A DNA stretch of 64,000 nt, from assembly GCA_963969495.1 (NCBI GenBank), contig OZ018331.1, positions 149,668,779 to 149,732,778 on the forward strand, given 5' to 3'. The notes beneath the pieces were generated by a model. The model saw only the letters and a program-made list of their open reading frames with translations, was not told the DNA's origin and did no database searches. Positions 48,290 to 60,300 of this stretch are shown here, in pieces; position 1 is the stretch's first letter; every line of letters begins with the position of its first letter. Position numbers and translations under genes: made by a program. This stretch comes from Ceratothoa steindachneri (Eukaryota; Arthropoda; Malacostraca; Isopoda; Cymothoidae).

Positions 48290-48640
48290 AATCTACAGAT
48301 TTCTTCCATTAATTTTGAAGTAAAGTTGGCAACGTTGTCGGAGATCAGTACTTTGGGAGCGCTGTGGGTTTTGATGATGCGATCTACCAGAACTTTGGTA
48401 ACTGTTTCAGCTGTTTGGTCAGGAATCGCTACCAATTCATTATAGAGAGTAAAATGATCGGTAACTACTAATATATATTTATGGTTACTTGGTGTCTTCC
48501 TAAGAGGTCCTAAAATATCCATGCTGGTCCTTTTCCAGGGCTGTTGTGGAAGTGGATATATGTTGTTTTGGGACGACTCGTAGTAGTTGTTCCGAATAGT
48601 CCTTTTAGTATTTTTTTCTTTTAATAATTTAGGGGCTCTA
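48290..48640 (-). pseudogene. gypsy integrase core fragment
   Basis: The minus strand encodes PWKRTSMDILGPLRKTPSN, then YILVVTDHFTLYNELVAIPD, and LISDNVANFTSKLMEEICRL. The first catalytic Asp lies in SMDILGP. The second lies in SDNVANF, where DNG is usual. The region that should supply the third acidic residue is lost: after KVHIVP the reading dissolves. The N-terminal zinc-binding domain is also missing, replaced upstream by the (TA)n tract at 48,649. Integrase normally joins retroelement DNA to the host; this remnant cannot. Confidence 0.85.
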
Positions 48641-48648
48641 AGGTCTAC

Positions 48649-48740
<92 letters not shown>
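48649..48740. repeat. (TA)n microsatellite
   Basis: TA tract with one G near 48,721, cutting into the integrase remnant. Confidence 0.97.
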
Positions 48741-48741
<1 letters not shown>

Positions 48742-48863
48742 AAGAAGGAGCAACTACAGGATCTGCGGGTGATTATACAACCACAACAGGGCTATGCCAT
48801 TTATATTTTCTGTCTTTCAAATAAATTTAATGGGGTAACGCTTTGGGCGAAATATAGTTACTG

Positions 48864-48933
48864 TGCCTGGTAACTTAGCGGTAAAGCATCTGACCGGCAA
48901 TCAGCAGACCGGGGTTCGAGTCCCGGCCAGGAA
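48864..48933 (+). mobile_element. tRNA-like SINE head (Ala-type anticodon GGC)
   Basis: A near-complete cloverleaf can be drawn. Acceptor TGCCTGG pairs with CCAGGAA except for one position. The A box is TAACTTAGCGG. The anticodon stem CTGA/TCAG carries GGC at 48,896-48,898. The T arm has GGTTCGAGTCC. Mismatches occur in the acceptor, D, anticodon and T stems, and position 33 is C instead of U. A related degraded copy lies at 16,690-16,760. A decayed tRNA-derived retroposon is therefore likelier than a working tRNA. It sits inside the LTR element. Confidence 0.65.
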
Positions 48934-49110
48934 TTCAAAACTTTTTTTCCTTGGCGTTATTTCTGTCTTCTCGGTAAAGGATCGCCTTCACTCTGCCGCC
49001 CTCTGCTCCCTTTGATTCTGGGTTCTTCTAATGTCCCTCTCTTCTTGCCTTTAAAAAACCCCAGTTTCTTGTCTCATTTGCTCATTCGCGTCCAATTCTT
49101 CTTCCTCTTG

Positions 49111-49112
<2 letters not shown>

Positions 49113-49176
<64 letters not shown>

Positions 49177-49188
49177 AGATATAGATAT

Positions 49189-49262
<74 letters not shown>

Positions 49263-49269
49263 ATATATA
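49113..49269. repeat. (TA)n / (TAGATA)n microsatellite
   Basis: TA repeats interrupted at about 49,158-49,190 by five or six TAGATA units. Confidence 0.97.
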
Positions 49270-50690
49270 AACAAAAGCGACAAAATTTAGCAAACCACTT
49301 GAAGAGGTAAGGTTGAATAATCCAATTGAGGAAGAGAAGTTGCGTAATTCATTGGAGAAAAGAGACCCCCCCCTCCCCAAATAACCATACCTAAAAATTA
49401 GTAGACGAGGCCAAACAACAAAACTAAAGTTTAAATGTTGTTTTATATAAAATAATTCATTTTTTAAACAATTTATGAATATAGTAAATATATATGTAAG
49501 AGACGAGCTTTCGCCAACTGAAGTGAATCAAATCCTAAAGATACTCCTACAGGAACTAAAGATATAAAACAAAAATGAAAAAAAATCATCGAAAAACACC
49601 TAGTTGTTATGTACTGAAGGTGGAAAGGGTCCTAAGTACACAAACAAGTAAAAGTGGTTCGAAGTGGACGAAGTTTTGAACACAAAGTCAATAGCATTAA
49701 TATTAAAGACAAATGACGAACTTAGCGGTAATAGACTGAGTCAAAGTGACTAAAATGCTGACTCAAGTACAAAAGAGATCGACCGATAAACTTCCAATAA
49801 TGGGAGTTGGAGTTAAAACGGGGGTTGAAATAAAACATGTTAAAATAAACATATGAAAGGCAATTATTAGAGAATGGACCGACTAACAAAACAACAAAGG
49901 AAACGGTGATATAAAATATGATATTAATGAGGAATAATGAATTATCAGTAAATGTGTTTATGGAAATAGTAAATAACTAAGATAACTAACTATTAGTTTG
50001 GGTAACAACGAACAATCACGGATAATAGTAGTAAAAGAAGATAGTAACGGGAGACTAACTCGTGCAGAATGACGTAAATTTTGCTTACAGCAGGGAAAAC
50101 AGACAAAGAAGACGAATAAAGGAGTCAGTGCTCACGTAGGGACTCCTTTAAAATAGAAAACGACTAAGCTTTGAAACTTGAACAAATGATTGGACGATCA
50201 TATATCGTTCAAGGTCACGAGAGAGTAAGGCGAAAAGTAACTTTAGGGCAGAAAACTGATACATGGGGAATCTTCCTTGAAGTGAGGGAATATAATTGAA
50301 TTACAAACAATACAAAAAATGAAAGATAAATATATCGCGTAAGAAAGATTACGTAGCCTAGCCAAAACTATTAGAAAGTGGAACAAATAAAATAATAGAC
50401 AGCCAAAAACATCTCATTTTTCGGGAAAAGAATTTCTCTCATACGGTTGTACAAATCTCTTTTGTATAGGAACAACAAGTGCCAAACATTCATGAACAGA
50501 AATATCATTAAACATTGAACGAATGGTGTTAATTTTTAATCATTTAGGGGGGAAATAGCTATGGTTGCAAACATCCAAACCACTGTCTACACTATCGAAC
50601 AAAGCATCTTTTTCATGGATTTTAGCGTATCTTGTCTCCGACTCAAACTGTTCTTCGGCCATAACAATAAATCCTTTGGAAGAGCGCCGC
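49270..50690. other. region inside the LTR element with no recognisable domain
   Basis: Where reverse transcriptase and RNase H would be expected on the minus strand, only short frames occur. The + strand is A-rich (minus strand pyrimidine-rich) throughout. Replacement of pol by unrelated DNA, or severe decay, would explain it. Confidence 0.45.
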
Positions 50691-51995
50691 TTTTATTGGC
50701 CCTTAACATATTTAAATCTCCAGGAGCAGCATTTATTTGGCTCTTTTAAACTCGAAATCTTTGAAGCAACCCTTTCTTGTCTCTCCATCCTTAAACTAAG
50801 GATTGTTGGGGGAGACCTTTCCTGATTCTCCAAGGGACTTTTTACTTTGGTCGCAGAGCTCACTGTCTGACCATTAATTACCTCAATCATACGTGATCCG
50901 TTATTTAACTTCTCACCAAGAATTGACCCATCATCTATGACAGATAGTCTCTGCGATAAATAGTCATCTGTTTATGTATCCATTTTCTATAACATATAAC
51001 CCATATTCAGGTTCAGTATTTTCTCCGTTTAATTTTACTCTAAAACGAACTCTTTCTTGGGGCTGTATTTCTATATTTTCTGGGACACACAATTATACTC
51101 GATTTTTAGTTTCCACTGAGAGCTCTATTAGTACTTTCACCCAACTACAAGCCAAATTATTTTGAAACACAGAATCTACTTTGTCACAGCTTGTCACGCC
51201 ACCAAAATATTTTATACTAGTATTAACAGGGGTCACCACACGACTCCCTTGATTTAACCCTATATCTGAGGAATTTGACACTTTATTTCCTCTGTCACTC
51301 AACTCATGGACTCCAATTTGCTCCATAGACTCAACACGACTCGTCGATGGCTCTCGTAGCTTATCGTTAATAGAACAGGGTGATGACTCTCGTAGCTCAT
51401 AATGTAACACATGCATCTCGTTTAGTCGTCGCACACGACTGTTAGTTTCATTCTTGGGCATTTGCGGGACCTCTATATCGAGCAAATTGTCTGAAAAAGC
51501 ATCAGTCAACTTGGGTGACTCTGTGCCTTTAAATAGCTCTGCTCTGTGGGTGCGCCCTCCTCCTCGGGGTTCGATGCACTTGACTCGCGTAAACATTGTG
51601 CTTGACCATTTCCATCGGTCAACGCATTTGTGTTGCTCTTACCTTGAACTCGCTTACCGGCTGGGTATATTTCCCAAGCATTTTGGTTCATAAAGTCCAT
51701 CCCGAATCTAAAATCAGCCGAAAAGTCAACCCTATTAAATACAATTCGAACTAGGAGTGGGTACGCATCATCATCCACACATAAATAAAATTCTAGTTCA
51801 CCAAGGGTAGGGATTTGGCTTCCTTGCGCCTCTGTCAATCTAACACGAGATTTGTTGATACGATACCTGCCTGGGTACCAAGTTAGCAATTTATTCACAA
51901 AAACTTGTTTTATTAAGAAACTTACCGCCCCGTTTTCTAACATAACTGTAGCCGTAATGGGTTTATTGGTACTAACCTAATAGGAAGGGCCTCTC
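50691..51995 (-). pseudogene. protease-like segment and linker of the LTR element
   Basis: Minus strand from about 51,965: ITATVMLENGAVSFLIKQVF, where a retropepsin would have D-S/T-G-A, then YPGRYRINKSRVRLTEAQG, PTLGELEFYLCVDDD and FSADFRFGMDFMNQN (a typical GMDF strand, about 51,720-51,680). The flap and GMDFL-like features support an aspartic protease, but the catalytic triad is ENGA and so inactive. A hydrophilic linker follows (NSRVRRLNEMHVLHYELR) and then VPENIEIQPQERVRFRVKL near 51,080, a segment often found between PR and RT in arthropod gypsy elements. Confidence 0.65.
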
Positions 51996-52199
51996 CCCCC
52001 AAAAAGATTCCGTATAGTACAGGCTCTCAACCTTCGGTTAAAGCTCAGAATAACCCAATTCTTCTTCATAAGCAGTGGGAATATCGTCTCGTTCAGACAC
52101 AACTACACGAATATTCTTTCTACTTGACCTACAAATCGATTCCCTGTTCGATCGGGACGGGTTCGTTGTGGTGGTTTCTATAGAAACACACTAGCATTC

Positions 52200-53010
52200 T
52201 TCAGTGCTACAGGTGCTAGGCTCTAACTTTCACATTTTGGGGTTTCACCTCTTTTGTGTCCGTCCTCACGGCATACAGCACAGTATGGGGGATTCCTACA
52301 TTCAGCAGCATAGTGTCATGTGACCTCATAATTATGACACCTAGGACTTTCTCTGCATTGTATTATCGTGTGTCCAACTCGATCACAGTTAAAGCACCTC
52401 TCAAACCTAAGAGTGTTTGCAGGTTTCTTACTCCTAGGTAGACTATCCCTCCGCTTATCATTTCTACTGTTCGCATACCCGGGTTCGTATCTGGTTTGGG
52501 TTCGTTGAGCGGGGGGATGAGTTTGCGCATGTAAGAGTATACCGAATACTTGGAGCTAAGTAGATGGTTTATCCACTCTCGTTTTGCTTAAGGCAATGTT
52601 AACATCCTCATCTAACTTAATTTCACTCTGGAATTTCTTTTGTGCAGCAGGTGAAATGTTTGTGTAAAATGAAATTGCAACTAATAGATTCCATATCTCC
52701 TTAATATTACTACACCGAAAGTTTAATGAGATTTCTACGGCTTTAAGAGCTTCCCCGACTCTGTATGTACCCTGCATGTAAAAGTGTGTATATCCTCTTT
52801 CTTGTCTTTATTCCACTTCAGAACGAATACCGCGGCTAATCCAAACAAGGGCTGTTCTTCACTCATTTGTTTGTAATGATGGCGCAGCGCCTCTTTGAAA
52901 GCTTGCCACGTTGTGGCATTGTTTAAACTAGGTTGGTATTCAACAGCCAGATGGGCATTTCCCTCCAAATCGTGTACAAACCGTTTTGCCTCTGTGATTT
53001 TGTCCTGGTT
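52200..53010 (-). pseudogene. gag remnant with CCHC zinc knuckles
   Basis: The minus strand gives a capsid-like stretch (NNATTWQAFKEALRHHYKQM about 52,925-52,866; EIWNLLVAISFYTNISPAAQ near 52,706-52,650). A nucleocapsid part follows with CFNCDRVGHTIIQC, a complete CX2CX4HX4C knuckle (about 52,402-52,360). The second knuckle has Cys to Tyr and a stop. The third reads CAVCREDGHKRGETPKC. Nucleocapsid knuckles bind retroelement RNA. At least two frame changes and two stops. Confidence 0.75.
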
Positions 53011-53984
53011 AGTTGGAACTAACGTGGGTTTCGGCGAAAGTATTCTTCTAGCTCATTAAACCATGTGTTTGAGTGAGGTTCTACCCATACGCAATCTACT
53101 GTTCCTTTTAATTTACAAACTTTATTTGGTAATGATAGTAGACGTGTTATGTTCACAGTGTGTGGGTGCATAGTGTTTGATGAGTTGGGTGGAAGTGTGT
53201 GATTTGTTAGGTTTGTTTGGGTTTAGTCCATCGTCTTAAAAGGGAGTTCGAATCTCTGGTGTCAGAAGAAGAGGGATTTTGGGGGAAATGCGTTACTATG
53301 GTATCATCACTTGCTACTATGATCACTAAGACTAACCAAGAGGGAAGCTCAAACTGATTTATTAAAATCACTAAGTTCCTGGCCAATATTAGCCCGTTTT
53401 CACAAGATATAAACAATGCCTACTCTAACTAAAATTGATACGGAAATATAAAATGTATTTTAGCTAAATTAATTCGATAAGAGGTATCGTAAATGTTAAA
53501 AATTCTTTAAAGCTCAGTGCCCGAATAATTTGCACTAAAACTGATAAAATGAAGCCTAAAGTTCTCGTCTTCAATATCGTAACCGAACCATAAGGTTTTG
53601 ATGCTAATTACAGACCAAACCAAAAATTACTTCGTATAAATTCACTAATTATTGAAAAGTAAATGAAAAATCGTTCGTCATTATGAAATATTAAGGTGCT
53701 CCCACAAAATAAAGCTAACAGCCTAAATGCCCTCTCCCTTAAAAGGTCTTACCTGCAAGTTAAGTTGCTTTCTCGACGTATTCAATCACTGTGGTTTCGT
53801 GATAATTTGATTTTTTTATACTTCAGGCTTTAGAGATTCTTTTAAATGTGTCTCGCAGTCCGCACTCGTGACGTGCTCTGGTAGAAGGCCACTATGTCCC
53901 GCGATAGCTTTAGAGATGTAGCCCTCCAAAGGGCTCTGAGCTAGCTCCTCACTGTTGCAATCCTGGCAAGGTCCCCAGTTTCAA
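53011..53984 (-). other. 5' untranslated region of the LTR element with candidate primer-binding site
   Basis: No coding frame. On the minus strand TGGGGACCTTGCCAGGATT begins about ten bases inside the right LTR (about 53,975-53,957) and is a plausible tRNA primer-binding site, since such sites start TGG. I could not match it to a specific tRNA. GAGTTCGAATCTC at 53,243 is an isolated B-box-like word. Confidence 0.4.
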
Positions 53985-55092
53985 TTTGTGTGCTCCCTTC
54001 TGGCCTTGTAACTATGGCTATGGCGCCAATGACCCTCAGTCAGTAGATGGGGCACGGAGTCAAGGTGATCAGGCAGTCGGCGCAATGGAATCCTTTTGGT
54101 GAGAAAGGCCTGCCTGGTAGTTTGGTACAAGGTGCAATCTGAATTTGAAGGGTGATTCATGCAAGAGGTTCGATCGTAGAAGAAGAGCAGTGACCCTCAG
54201 TGATCACAGTCACTCAACGTGTTTTGCTTGCACGTCTTCGAAACCCGGTACGACACAGTGGCGGATAGCAAAGGGAGCTGTATGGCTTTAGCTTCATTCA
54301 AAATACAAGATTTGCTCAAAAAGCCTGTTGATCTAAAGTTTACAACGGTTTTATACGAGAAAAGGTGAGGTCTCACCTCTAAAAGGGTTTACCAATTGAA
54401 TACTACTTAGGAGGAGCTATTGGCTAATTTAATGAAAGTCTTTCAATCCTATATTACATTGGAGGAGTTTTCACAGGGTTTTTCTTTAAGTAGGTCTGCC
54501 AATACTAGCCTAAGAAGCGCAGGTCATTTCCAGCACTGCCTGTTTATTTGCGACTTTTGCGACCAGTGGGAGGGCATACACTCTTTTCTAACCTATCTTA
54601 GAAGTGGGTGGCAGCGGTAATTAGAAAAGAATTCTTTTTTGATAGTATAACAGATTCCTAAGCATTTTTCTCAGCAGTGTCTTCGTTATTTTTTGCTTAC
54701 ATGGCAGATTCTTGTAGCAATATCATCGATAGGTGGGAAAATTAATTAGAAATTTGATGAACATGATATAGTTGGGTATTAAGAACCTCTGAGATTTTTT
54801 CAGTGCTTCGGTTTCGGGCGAATTTCACTCGAAATTTCCAGTCGAAAAATCATTTGCAAAGTTTTGGCACATATGAGAGACTGAGATAAAGAACAACTGG
54901 GCTTTAAAAACCAAATATAACCTTTATGAGCTGCTAAGATTTTAATTTGTATCCGTCTATCTATTATCCATCGATCTATCTGTCTATCTAATTATATGCA
55001 AATGCATTTTTTCCTGAATACAAAAGTGAAAGGCGTGCTTCCCGTTTTAGCTAACTATACTATAGTTACTTTCTTTGTTAAGTCAGTTAACA
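53985..55092 (-). repeat. 5' LTR (right copy)
   Basis: Longer partner of 47,168-47,800. It keeps an extra ~70-base block (54,203-54,272) and ~390 bases (54,455-54,850) not present in the left LTR. Its outer end runs through AACACACACGCA into a (TA)n tract. Confidence 0.75.
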
Positions 55093-55096
55093 CACA

Positions 55097-55167
<71 letters not shown>
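55093..55167. repeat. (TA)n microsatellite at the outer LTR end
   Basis: About 37 TA units immediately after the LTR, preceded by ACACACACGCA. Confidence 0.97.
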
Positions 55168-55170
<3 letters not shown>

Positions 55171-55245
55171 AGTGAAATAACTCAATAGCGGGTTATGGTA
55201 TCTGTTAGTTAAACAACTGTATAGGAACATAAAACTTATTTACGA

Positions 55246-55290
55246 GACTAGTTTCGGTATCAAGTTTACTCTCGTACCTTCTTCAGTCAT
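55246..55290 (-). ncRNA. hammerhead-ribozyme-like motif of a Penelope-like element
   Basis: Minus strand: ATGA, CTGAAGA, A, GGTA, a 15-base loop, TACC, GAAA, CTAGTC, TCGT. GGTA/TACC forms stem II, and ATGA can pair with TCGT after the GTC cleavage triplet as stem I. Stem III would be only A-U and C-G. CTGANGA and GAAA are the hammerhead core. One extra A before stem II departs from the canonical form. Hammerhead motifs in PLE terminal repeats are established knowledge. The PLE at 55.5-56.4 kb lies upstream in the same sense. Confidence 0.6.
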
Positions 55291-55529
55291 ATAATTAGAA
55301 TAGAATGAACAACACAAATTACTAAATATCTCAAAATCCCGATAAAAGAATTATATACAAGCCCGGAGATAAAGGGTCATTAATCAGGAGGTGTGGTTCT
55401 AAGATCATTAACTAAATAAACTTTCTACAATCAGGTTCCGGGAATAGGAGCTACTCATACATTTAAATTGACTATCCGTAAGATTAAAATTGGGAATTTC
55501 TCCTATTAGTGTTCTCCTATTAGTATTGA

Positions 55530-56405
55530 TTCTACAATTTTTCTTTTACAGAAATTTTTATAATTATATATAATTTGGGCCTTTGAATAGTCAATTTGGT
55601 GGTTGAAATTGCTAATATGATTAAGAATACTGGATGTGGTACTGCCTCGTCTGACATCACCTTTTTGTTCATAAATTCGTTTTGTTAAGGTTCTTCCGGT
55701 CTATCCTATGTAGAATGAGGGACATTTTATAGAGCCACACGGGATTAAATATACACCTGCTTCATTTGTCTGATCCACGGGCTTGGTCGAAGGGAAAGAT
55801 TTAAGGATAGAAAAAGGGTATTTAAATGTGGTTAGGCCTGGAGAAATTTCTTTGGTCACTCCTTTGAAGAAGGGAGAAAAAGGGAGGGATAGACACTTCC
55901 TATTACTAAATTTGCTTTTATCCTTTGGACGGTAATGAGTAGATTTTGCTTTAGATAAACTTTCATTGATCACGTGGTGGGGATTATTTAATTCAATGAA
56001 ACTGCAGGTTATATAGGTAATCTCGTCTTCTGGAAAGTAAGGGTCACATATCCTAAGTTCTCTCAAAAACATACCTGATGCAACGGCTTTTTTAATATTA
56101 ACATCATGATTTGAAAAGAAATGGAGATGAGAGTTAGAATGAACCGATTTACGGTACACAGTGAACCTAATTTGATCAAAGACTCCTACAATTATAACAT
56201 CGAGAAAGGCTATACAATTATGGAGGTCGTTAAGATTTTTGAGGAAATTGTCGAATGAATTTAAACTTTTTATAGGCCAAATTAATAAGACATCATCTAC
56301 ATACCTAAACCATACCAAATTTTTATGTGGAACAACAGAAAGGAGTAAATTAACTTGAAAATGTTCCATTCCTCTGATTTCATTGAAAATTTTTGAAAAA
56401 TTAAT
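55530..56405 (-). pseudogene. Penelope-like element relic, RT C-terminus and GIY-YIG nuclease
   Basis: The minus strand opens at 56,369 with MEHFQVNLLL, VWFRYVDDVLLIWP (catalytic YVDD intact, about 56,312-56,270), HNCIAFLDVII, FTVYRKSVHSNSHLHFF, and LRICDPYFPEDEI. GIY-YIG: AGVYLIPCGSIKCPSFYIG (about 55,762-55,706), a premature stop, then TGRTLTKRIYEQKGDVRRG and LNHISNFNHQIDYSKAQIIY to about 55,560. The arrangement matches the 1.6-kb PLE more closely than the 39-kb one. The RT N-terminal half is missing at 56,405, where sequence of opposite sense begins. Confidence 0.85.
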
Positions 56406-56423
56406 ATAGAAGGTAGCCGCTTA

Positions 56424-56645
56424 GTTAGCTTTGATATGGATAGCCTCTTCACCAATATCCCAATTAATGAAGCCCTCAATGTTCTATCTAAGGTATTAGA
56501 CAATCCGAAATTAAACGTCCCACTAAGTAAAAATAAAATTATAAATCTTTGTAAAACTAATGTTACTGACAATGTATTTATTAGTGAAATGGGTTTCACC
56601 TTTTTATGGAACATTTTGGTGCAGTTAGTATATAGCAATAATTAA
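56424..56645 (+). pseudogene. Penelope-like RT N-terminal fragment in opposite orientation
   Basis: The + strand reads SFDMDSLFTNIPINEALNVL (about 56,427-56,486) and PLSKNKIINLCKTNVTDNVF. The SFD--SLFTN-P box is PLE RT sequence lying N-terminal to the YVDD region. It faces the minus-strand PLE across a junction at about 56,405-56,425, so the two are head to head. Either an inversion inside one element or two independent insertions. Confidence 0.75.
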
Positions 56646-57005
56646 CAACAAAACCCAAAGGGAATTGTATCGACAACCTTATTAAACTATACCTCTGCTG
56701 ACCCAGAAAACGGAGATCATTCTAATTAATTCAGTCGATGTCTATGCTAAGTATTATTTAACAGATGGGAAAAGCAAAGGCGATTGGTGAGGTTAGTATA
56801 TAAGAATAATTCACAACTGCTTCAAGCCCCATGGGAAACGCTCGTCCTCCTCTCCAGGAAAACTTAGGTTTCAAAGAGCTTCGCTAACAACTCCAAGAGG
56901 AATTGTATCAAACGCCTTCTTAAGCAAAACCTCTGCTGTCACGGAAAAGGGAGATCTCTCTACTTATTTCCATCGGTGTCTCTGCTAAATAATAAAGCCA
57001 CCAAT
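56610..57005. repeat. two diverged copies of a ~170-250 bp segment
   Basis: TTAGTATATA-AATAATT, GGAATTGTATC, ACCTCTGCTG, GGAGAT and GTCTCTGCTAA/GTCTATGCTAA recur in the same order in 56,615-56,755 and 56,790-57,000, with extra sequence in the second. No coding capacity beyond the PLE fragment. Confidence 0.6.
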
Positions 57006-57387
57006 TGTCTTCAATTTTCACATTACTCACATTCTAATGGGACAAAAAGAAGAGATTCGGCAGTTGCATCAAAGGAAATATATCAATTCCAAGGGGGAGA
57101 CGAAGGAAAATAGAGAAAAAATGTGAAAAGAAATAACTAATAAAGTAAATAGCAAAATGAAGCTAACAAAAATCCTATTACTCTAAAGATGTTAATTCCT
57201 GTAAGGAAATAAACAACATAATTCTAGCGCTCTCATCATTGGCAAAGGCATCATTTCCATTATGGAAACAGGCTGGAAATGCCTTTTCTTTTCCTGCTGG
57301 TAATATACATACGAAAAAGGACAAAGGAAATATCCCTCTAAATTTGCATTGTGCCTTTCACTCCTTTAAATACTAAATGTTTGCGAG
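57006..57387. other. no recognisable gene; left border of the satellite
   Basis: AT-rich unique-looking DNA. The satellite begins abruptly with a diverged first unit at about 57,388. Confidence 0.55.
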
Positions 57388-60300
57388 ATAAAGGTCCAAG
57401 CCTCTTTTATCCTGGTACAGATTCCCCCCCCCCCCAATCCACAGACTCGAACCTAAAAACTGAGGTCCAAGCCCCTTTTTATCCTAGTACAGCCCCCCCT
57501 CCTCAATCCAGAGACTCGAACCTGCGAACTGAGGTCCAAGCCCCTTTTTATCCTGGTACAGCCCCCCCCTTAATCCAGAGACTCCAACCTGCGAACTGAG
57601 GTCCAAGCCCCTTTTTATCCTAGTACAGCCCCCCCTCCTCAATCCAGAGACTCGAACCTGCGAACTGAGGTCCAAGCCCCTTTTTATCCTGGTACAGCCC
57701 CCCCCCCCCAATCCAGAGACTCGAACCTGCGAACTGAGATCCAAGCCCCTTTTAATCCTGGTACAGCCCCTCTCCCCCAAATCCAGAGACCCGAACCTGC
57801 GAACTGAGGTCCAAGCCCCTTTTTATTCTGGTACAGCCCCCCCTAAATCCAGAGATCCGAACCTGCGAACTGAGGTCCAAGCCCCTTTTTATCCTGGTAC
57901 AGCCCCCCCCCCAATCCAGAGACTCGAACCTGCGAACTGAGATCCAAGCCCCTTTTAATCCTGGTACAGCCCCCCCCCAATCCAGAGACTCGAACCTGCG
58001 AACTGCGGTCCAAGCCCCTTTTTATCCTGGTACAGCCCCTCCCCCCAATCCAGAGACTCGAACCTGCGAACTGAGGTCCAAGCCCCTTTTTATCCTGGTA
58101 CAGCCCCTCCCCCCCAAAAATCCAGAGACCCGAACCTGCGAACTGAGGTCCAAGCCCCTTTTTATCCTGGTACAGCCCCTCCCCTCAAATCCAGAGCCTC
58201 GAACCTGCGAACTGAGGTCCAAGCCCCTTTTTATCCTGGTACAGCCCCTCCCCCCAAAATCCAGAGACCCGAACCTGCGAACTGAGGTCCAAGCCCCTTT
58301 TTATCCTGGTACAGCCCCTCCCCTCAAATCCAGAGCCTCGAACCTGCGAACTGAGGTCCAAGCCCCTTTTTATCTTGGTACAGCCCCTCCCCCCAAATCC
58401 AGAGACCCGAACCTGCGAACTGAAGTCCAAGCCCCTTTTTATCTTGGTACAGCCCCTCCCCCCAAATCCAGAGACCCGAACCTGCGAACTAATGTCCAAG
58501 CCCCTTTTTATCCTGGTACAGCCCCTATCCCCCAAATCCAGAGACCCGAACCTTCGAACTAAGGTCCAAGCCCCTTTTTATTCTGGTACAGCCCCTCCCC
58601 CCAAATCCAGAGACCCGAACCTGCGAACTGATATCCAAGCCCCTTTTTATCCTGGTACAGCCCCTCTCCCCCCAATCCAGAGACCCAAACCTGCGAACTG
58701 AGGTCCAAGCCCCTTTTTATTCTGGTACAGCCCCCCCCTAAATCCAGAGACCCGAACCTGCGAACTGAGGTCCAAGCCCCTTTTTATCGTGGTACAGCCC
58801 CCCCCCAATCCAGAGACCCGAACCTGCGAACTGAGGTCCAAGCCCCTTTTTATCCTGGTACAGCCCCCCCCCTTAATCTAGAGACCCGAACCTGCGAACT
58901 GAGGTCCAAGCCCCTTTTTATCGTGGTACAGCCCCCCACTTAAAATCCAGAGACCGAACCTGCGAACTGAGGTCCAAGCCCCTTTTTTATCGTGGTACAG
59001 CCCCCCCCCTAAATCCAGAGACCCGAACCTGCGAACTGAGGTCCAAGCCCGTTTTTATCGTGGTACAGCCCCCCCCCTTTAAAATCCAGAGACCCGAACC
59101 TGTGAACTGAGGTCCAAGCCCCTTTTTATCATGGTACAGCCCCCCCCCCCATCAATCCAGAGACTCGAACCTTTGAACTGAGGTCCAAGCCCCTTTTTAT
59201 CCTGGTACAGCCCCCCCCCCCCCCCAATCCAGAGACCCGAACCTGCGACATGACGTCCAAGCCCCTTTTTATCCTGGTACAGCTCCTCCCCCCCAAATCT
59301 AGAGACCCGAACCTGCGAACTGAGGTCCAAGCCCCTTTTTATTCTGGTACAGCCCCCCCCCCAATCCAGAGACTCGAACCTGCGAACTGAGATCCAAGCC
59401 CCTTTTAATCCTGGTACAGCACCTCTACCCAAATCCAGAGACCCGAACCTGCGAACTGAGGTCCAAGCCCCTTTTTATCCTGGTACAGCCCCTCCCCCCA
59501 ATCCAGAGACTCGAACCTGCGAACTGAGGTCCAAGCCCCTTTTTATCCTGGTACAGCCCCTCCCCCCCAAAATCCAGAGACCCGAACCTGCGAACTGAGG
59601 TACTAGCCCCTTTTTATCCTGGTACAGCCCCTCACCCCAAAATCCAGAGACCCGAACCTGCGAACTGAGATCCAAGCCCCTTTTTATCCTGGTACAGCCC
59701 CTCCCTTCAAATCCAGAGCCTCGAACCTGCGAACTGAGGTCCAAGCCCCTTTTTATCCTGGTACAGCCCCTCCCCCCAAAATCCAGAGACCCGAACCTGC
59801 GAACTGAGGTCCAAGCCCCTTTTTATCCTGGTACAGCCCCTCCCCTCAAATCCAGAGCCTCGAACCTGCGAACTGAGGTCCAAGCCCCTTTTTGTCCTGG
59901 TACAGCCCCTCACCCCAAATCCAGAGACCCGAACCTGCGAACTGATGTCCAAGCCCCTTTTTATCCTGGTACAGCCCCTCTCCCCCAAATCCAGAGACCC
60001 GAACCTTCGAACTAAGGTCCAAGCCCCTTTTTATCCTGGTACAGCCCCTCCCCCCAAATCCAGAGACCCGAACTTGCGAACTGATGTCCAAGCCCCTTTT
60101 CATCCTGGTACAGCCCCTCTCCCCCAAATCTAGAGACCCGAACCTGCGAACTGAGGTCCAAGCCCCTTTTTATCCTGGTACAGCCCCTCCCCCCAATCCA
60201 GAGACTCGAACCTGCGAACTGAGGTCCAAGCCCCTTTTTATCCTAGTACAGCCCCTCCCCCCAAAATCCAGAGACCCGAACCTGCGAACTGAGGTCCAAG

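Noticed and set aside
48864..48933. Functional tRNA-Ala gene
   Set aside because: Stem mismatches in several arms, C at position 33, and a related degraded copy at 16.7 kb point to a SINE.
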